Shown in pieces: positions 18,789-22,824 of a stretch of 22,824 bases of DNA. This stretch comes from Pleurotus djamor (lineage: Eukaryota; Basidiomycota; Agaricomycetes; Agaricales; Pleurotaceae): the NCBI GenBank assembly GCA_029747585.1, contig JAPEVF010000716.1:1-22824 (forward strand), written 5' to 3'. Position numbers and translations under genes: made by a program. Each line of letters starts with the position of its first letter. Within the stretch, counting starts at the first letter, position 1. A model generated the notes under the pieces. That model did not search any database and was not told the DNA's origin. It saw nothing but the letters and a program-made list of their open reading frames with translations.

Positions 18789-19954
18789 ATGGATCATGAA
18801 GGGAGCTGCATCCCCAAGCTAAGCTCGATACCTGCCGAGCTGTTATATCGGATCGAAGGCAACTTACCAACGAGGGATAAACTGTCCCTTGCATGGACCT
18901 GCAGGAGCCTTTGGAACGCCATTTCCCCACGACTCTATGGCCACATTGAAATGGACACAGAGACCGACTTCACCACATTCCCTCCAGACAAGTGCCCGAT
19001 GGTACGGACGATAAGGTTCCATAGGTACCTCAGAAATACCCCTTTGAACTCCTGCCTTTGTTTCGCCGACTGCCTCGGTCTCTTCAAGAACATCACACTC
19101 TTGGACCTTACTAGGTTGGAGGATGTTTGGTACGTCTAGCCCAAGGCATCTGCCCCCCCCCCTCACCGCCGTTCACTCACTTTCCCGACGAAAGCATTCC
19201 TTTTATTCCGTTTGAGGCGTGGCAGAATCTGCATGAGTTGCGTCTCTGGCTCTGCGTCTTCGACCTTGGTTGTGACGTCCACGTGGATGAGGAGGAGCAT
19301 GGAACCTTTAAGTATAGGGAACCAGAATCCGCGGTGCTACCGGCATTGAGGCGGGTCTCCTGCTCCCCTTGCATGGCGAAGAGGATTTTACAAGTTGCAC
19401 GGGGGGTAACCCACCTCTCGATGCAGGGACACATTGCTGGGGAGGAAGCAGGTCGAGATTGTGACACCTCCTCCGACGCCTTCAAGTTCAACTCGCCATA
19501 CAACCTCCTCTCCAACATCACCCATGTAGGCTTGTACGGCCTCACCACCTGCGAGCCCTGGATGGAGCAGTGCTGCGGCGCACTCTACGGGGTCGCCTTC
19601 GTTGAGTGGGAGCTCTCGGGCTCGTGTGACGGCTACAATGTACGTAACTGTGGTGATCCTTCAGCAGTCCCTTGATAAAACATGCGGGTACATAATTTTC
19701 AGGCCATTCACCCTGCGCTGGAAGCAATTCCACAGCCCGATTCCGTGGTTTTGCTTTGGGAGCCGGCATATTGGCCCAAGCGGACTGATGCCCTTGGTAA
19801 CGTCGACGTGGACATGGAAGCTACCCTTCCGAGTCAGACAAGTCTGAAGATGCTCGAACTACGAGGAGAGATGGTGTCGGTGTGGACTTGCCCGCGCACC
19901 CCCAACGAGGACACACAAAGTATGCTGGCGAGTCGGGGGAGAATTTGGGCATAA
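18789..19954 (+). CDS. F-box protein, paralogue of the gene at 15232
   Basis: Substrate receptor of an SCF ubiquitin ligase by family. Exons 18789-19129, 19195-19639, 19703-19954; 345 aa. The F-box is at residues about 8-50: KLSSIPAELLYRIEGNLPTR, KLSLAWTCRSLWNAISPRLY. Leucine-rich segments follow (LDLTRLEDV, WQNLHELRLWLCVF). The third exon starts IHPALEAIPQPDSVVLLWEP, matching ALAAFPSPATILVREK of its paralogue. I chose ATG 18789 because it places the F-box near the N-terminus as in the paralogue; the frame is open further up to an ATG at 18576. A fourth exon is possible: donor GTATGC at 19920 and acceptor TTCATCAG before 19998 would replace the last 12 residues by a tail ending at a TGA near 20052. 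Intron 1 contains a C11-12 run. Convergent with the F-box gene at 20539. Confidence 0.76.
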
Positions 19955-20538
19955 GGACGACACCACTTAGACGCGCTCATTCTTCCTTGTTCATCAGGGC
20001 TTATCCCTTCTAGGACTGTGACGTATGCGTACGTTAGTAATGGTCTCACCTGAAGAGTTTATACGTTTACGCCTCAGAGGACAAACTTCCATGACGTCTA
20101 GCCTCACCCTCAGCCGCATGCATACTCTGGCTCGTTGTGTAAACAACATGCCCCCAGCTTCGGAGGCGTCTACGTCACAGGCCTCTGCGTAGCCTTCATT
20201 GCCCGGGTTGTGGTGTATGAATCCGATTAAAAGATATGTGAGGGGGGGGGGGTTAGTACTTAATTTCGGCTCCTAAGCTTCTGGAAGCAGTTTCTCTCTG
20301 ATCTTTTGCAGCAGTGCGGCACTACTTAAAGTCTAAGCGATTGGATGGGATACATGGTCCAACTGGATACCCAAAGGCAAACTGTCGATTGGGCTTGAAG
20401 CTATAGCATTCTGACCCAGCCTCCTGAGGGGAGACTTGGGTTAACGTGACAAAGTGCAAAGGATGATAACACTGTACACGGACACGCCACGATATTCGCA
20501 TAAAACCGCGAAATGCCTCGTACACTAATCCTGGCTGC
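19955..20538. other. Intergenic between convergent F-box genes
   Basis: It may hold a last exon of the upstream gene (19998-20052). It contains an 11-G run at 20242-20252 and no ORF with a recognisable domain. Confidence 0.5.
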
Positions 20539-22100
20539 TCAAGGCCGCGTTCCCCTAAGCTGTCCAAGAAGGGCTGCCACTTCATCCCACTTACGCCTCT
20601 CGTTGGACACCCCTCCCCCCCAGGTGACTGCACACCAGTCTGGAAGAACGCGATGTAGGAAGTTTGCTACTGCAGGCGGTCGTCGAAGTGGAGAATTGCA
20701 AAGATCCAGCTCCTGCAGGCGGTTGAACTTTTGAATGGGCGTGTCCCCGGTTTTGTCAAAGCCTGCAGGGCAAGACATGGGCATGCCAAAATGTTCCAAA
20801 CACGGCGCAACCAGAGCAATGTCCGCCAGAACACCCAGCGCGAGGAATGTCTTGCGGGGGTCAATTGTCCTTGACACAGCGTCGGCGAATGTGAGGGAAC
20901 GGAGACTCGGCAACGACTCAAACAACAAGAGTAAGTCGCCCCGCGCCAGGTGAAGTGGAAGAGGATATGTCAGCGTCAGCAAAGACAGGCGGTTGCATGA
21001 AAGCAGCGGCCGAATAACATCGAGGGACTCTTCGGCAGTCATCGCGTAGGGCACATCGTACCCACCAACGCATACCTTCAGCGATTCGACAAGAGGCCAG
21101 TTTCTGGCGAGGAGAGCAACCAGATCCGCCCCGACCGTCGCGGGGTCGTCGTAGAACGCAGTGATGGCGATTCTTCGCAGGGTATTGACAGCGAATCTCT
21201 TTGAAAAACACCTGATGGCCCGACGAAACGAGATATCCAGGTCAATCGACTTGAGGGCCGGGTAGCTGCTCTCATCGAATGCATCAGAGAAAACATCCTC
21301 CTGTTCCTCCCAGAAGCTGGCATGTACGCGGATCGCCTCCAGGAACTGGTGTCTGGATAACCCCCTCGCAACTTCTTCCGAGAACAAGCTTGCTGGTAGG
21401 CGCACCTCCCGCAGTAGCGGGAGGGCCTTGAGCATAGGCCACAGGAGGGGGATGTTCGGATCGTCCGTCGGCAGCTGAATGTCGAGGAATTCGATGAAGG
21501 CCAGGACACGAAGCTTCGGCATCCTGTTGGGTATTAAAGCCGTGATACTCTCAATATCAAGCGGGACTCCGCGGGAAGATTCCGTGATGCAGGCCTGGTC
21601 TACGCCTTCATGCGCAAAGATGCGCACCAGGGACGGGTCCACGGTGGAGTCTATGCTGCGCAGGTTTGGGAGCAAGACGAGACACGGGCGGTCGTAGGCC
21701 AAGGCGGCATGTGCAGGCTCGTATGTCCAACTGAATTCGCGAATGAATTGTACTCTGGGAGAGTACTTTTTGAAACGTTCCCAACCATCTGGTTTGATCG
21801 GGAGATCGATGTAGTGCTACTTGATGCGATTAGTACACGTACTGTACGGCCCGCGTGCAGAGACAGCCTTACATACTGACCAGAATCCTCGTTGAATTCA
21901 AGGTCACCAAGAAGACGAAGTAAATAGCCCTGGTCATCCACTTCGCGCCAGGCGAGGTCCAGACACTGTTCTGACCAACCCTTGCAAACGTGGGCGCATT
22001 TCGTGTATAGTTTTCTCGCGTCGCCCCTGACGCTTTCCTCGTACGACGGTAGGCTCTTGAGAATGGCATCGAGAATCTCTGGGACGTCCAGCGGCGACAT
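20539..22100 (-). CDS. F-box/LRR-like protein, complete
   Basis: Likely SCF substrate receptor. Exons 21873-22100 and 20539-21816, split by a 56-bp intron (donor GTAAGG, branch-like TACTAATC, acceptor AAGTAG); 501 aa. The F-box is at residues about 3-50: LDVPEILDAILKSLPSYEE, then KCAHVCKGWSEQCLDLAWREV, the layout common in agaric F-box proteins. Splicing joins EDSGQY to HYIDLPIKPDGWERFKKYSP. The rest is a series of degenerate leucine-rich repeats: LVLLPNLRSI, MPKLRVLAF, LPLLREVRLP, YPALKSIDLDI, LVESLKVCV, LSLLTLTYPLP, LPSLRSLTFA, CLEHFGMPM, NRLQELDLCNSPLR. A Trp-bearing tail WDEVAALLGQL ends it. The start ATG (22098-22100) lies three residues before the F-box. It is not closely related to the other two F-box genes and does not share their introns. 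Confidence 0.86.
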
Positions 22101-22719
22101 GCTGCGATGATAGATACGACGGTCAAAGCGCACAGCACGCAGTGGGGCTGGGAAAAACNTGAATGATGGTGACCCTGACAAGATTCTCACCCCTCCAATC
22201 TCGCCCAGATACGGGGGAACATGAAAGGATTCACAGGGCATCCACACCCTCAGCGTATTTGGGGAGAGATGTCGGTCGGGTGTTCCTCTGCCGTGCTCCA
22301 ATATGCTGGGGTACATGGACATACACTAGCCTGTCATGTCGGTGCGCGTGGTATCCCTCCAGGTCCTAAGGTGTCTAACGTCGTGACCCTCCGCACTTGG
22401 TCATCCCATGGATCGGTGGATGCTTGACTTCGGTTTGACGTGATAGCATCTATGCGGCGAGTTCTGGAAGCAATCCTTGAACCATCTCCCGTCTATCGTG
22501 CAAGAGGGACACCTGGGGATGTTCTACGTACAAGTCTACCAATGTGGCATGATCACCGAGGTGACGTGCAAAAATCGCTACAAACAATGCGCAGTCGGAC
22601 TCGCTTTCTTGACATGGCGTCCGACAATGCCGTGTTGTGAGGAAGCGGTTAAAACAGGCGGAATAATGTAGTCTTACCGGGCTAGCCTTGACGCCACCTC
22701 CTGGAAGACGGGCCTCGCG
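22101..22719. other. Upstream region of the F-box/LRR gene, no supported gene
   Basis: It contains an N at 22159 and only short ORFs. One frame near 22450-22530 reads EFWKQSLNHLPSIVQEGHLG, vaguely like the start of an SPFH/erlin domain, but it cannot be continued convincingly. Confidence 0.45.
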
Positions 22720-22823
22720 CCCTTGCCGCCAGCAGCGGCTGTTAGGCTTTGTCTCGCTGCTTCGTCTGCCTCGCGTCAGGCATATTCAGCCCTGTCCGCG
22801 CTGCCACAGGCAGCAGGCGGACG
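22720..22823 (+). repeat. Paired-hairpin repeat module, copy B
   Basis: Hairpin I: GCCGC (22725-22729), loop CAGCA, GCGGC (22735-22739), followed by TGTTAGG. After a 54-nt spacer comes hairpin II: GTCCGC+GCTGCC (22794-22805), loop ACA, GGCAGC (22809-22814), AG bulge, GCGGAC (22817-22822). Homologous along its length to copy A at 16490; it may continue beyond the window. Confidence 0.85.
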
Positions 22824-22824
22824 A

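Noticed and set aside
22453..22671. Erlin/SPFH-like fragment
   Set aside because: Only a short resemblance around NHLPSIVQEGHLG; the frame does not continue into the domain. A profile search of the region would decide.

Overview
This window reads as nuclear DNA of a filamentous fungus, most likely a basidiomycete (Agaricomycetes). The evidence is genes cut by many 45-120 bp GT..AG introns with CTAAC/CTGAT-like branch points, F-box proteins of the agaric type, and several PIF1-type helicase genes. Isolated single N positions (948, 5075, 9861, 9866, 9916, 9920, 22159), most of them close to homopolymers, suggest a draft assembly with some homopolymer errors.

Left part (1-7.8 kb): a short-chain dehydrogenase/reductase gene enters from the left edge on the minus strand. 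A weak spliced coding stretch lies behind it. A seven-exon Cys/His-rich gene of unknown function lies at 3.5-4.9 kb, also on the minus strand. The rest of this part is low-complexity, repeat-bearing sequence with no gene I can support.

Middle part (7.8-10.63 kb): this looks like repeat-derived DNA. It holds a TATA box and a doubtful spliced transcript, several perfect or covarying inverted repeats, a TG..CA inverted repeat like LTR ends, about 3.6 copies of a 159-bp tandem repeat, and a polypurine tract that stops right at the next gene.

Right part (10.63-22.8 kb): a dense gene cluster. A small helical-protein gene (-) is divergent from a complete PIF1-type DNA helicase (+), and the gap between them carries a strong GC-rich hairpin followed by CTAG. 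A second, intron-richer PIF1 helicase follows in tandem, then an F-box gene (+). A Cys-motif/coiled-coil gene (-) is divergent from a second F-box gene (+), which is a paralogue of the first. A third, LRR-type F-box gene (-) closes the set.

A paired-hairpin repeat of about 105 bp occurs at 16.49 kb and again at the right edge. The two copies have the same 54-nt spacing between hairpins, and the first stem differs in sequence but still pairs. The cluster is therefore bracketed by, or seeded with, structured repeats and could be a mobile or subtelomere-like accessory segment. The helicases would act on DNA (forks, G-quadruplexes). The F-box proteins would feed SCF ubiquitin ligases. No shared pathway for them is shown by the sequence.
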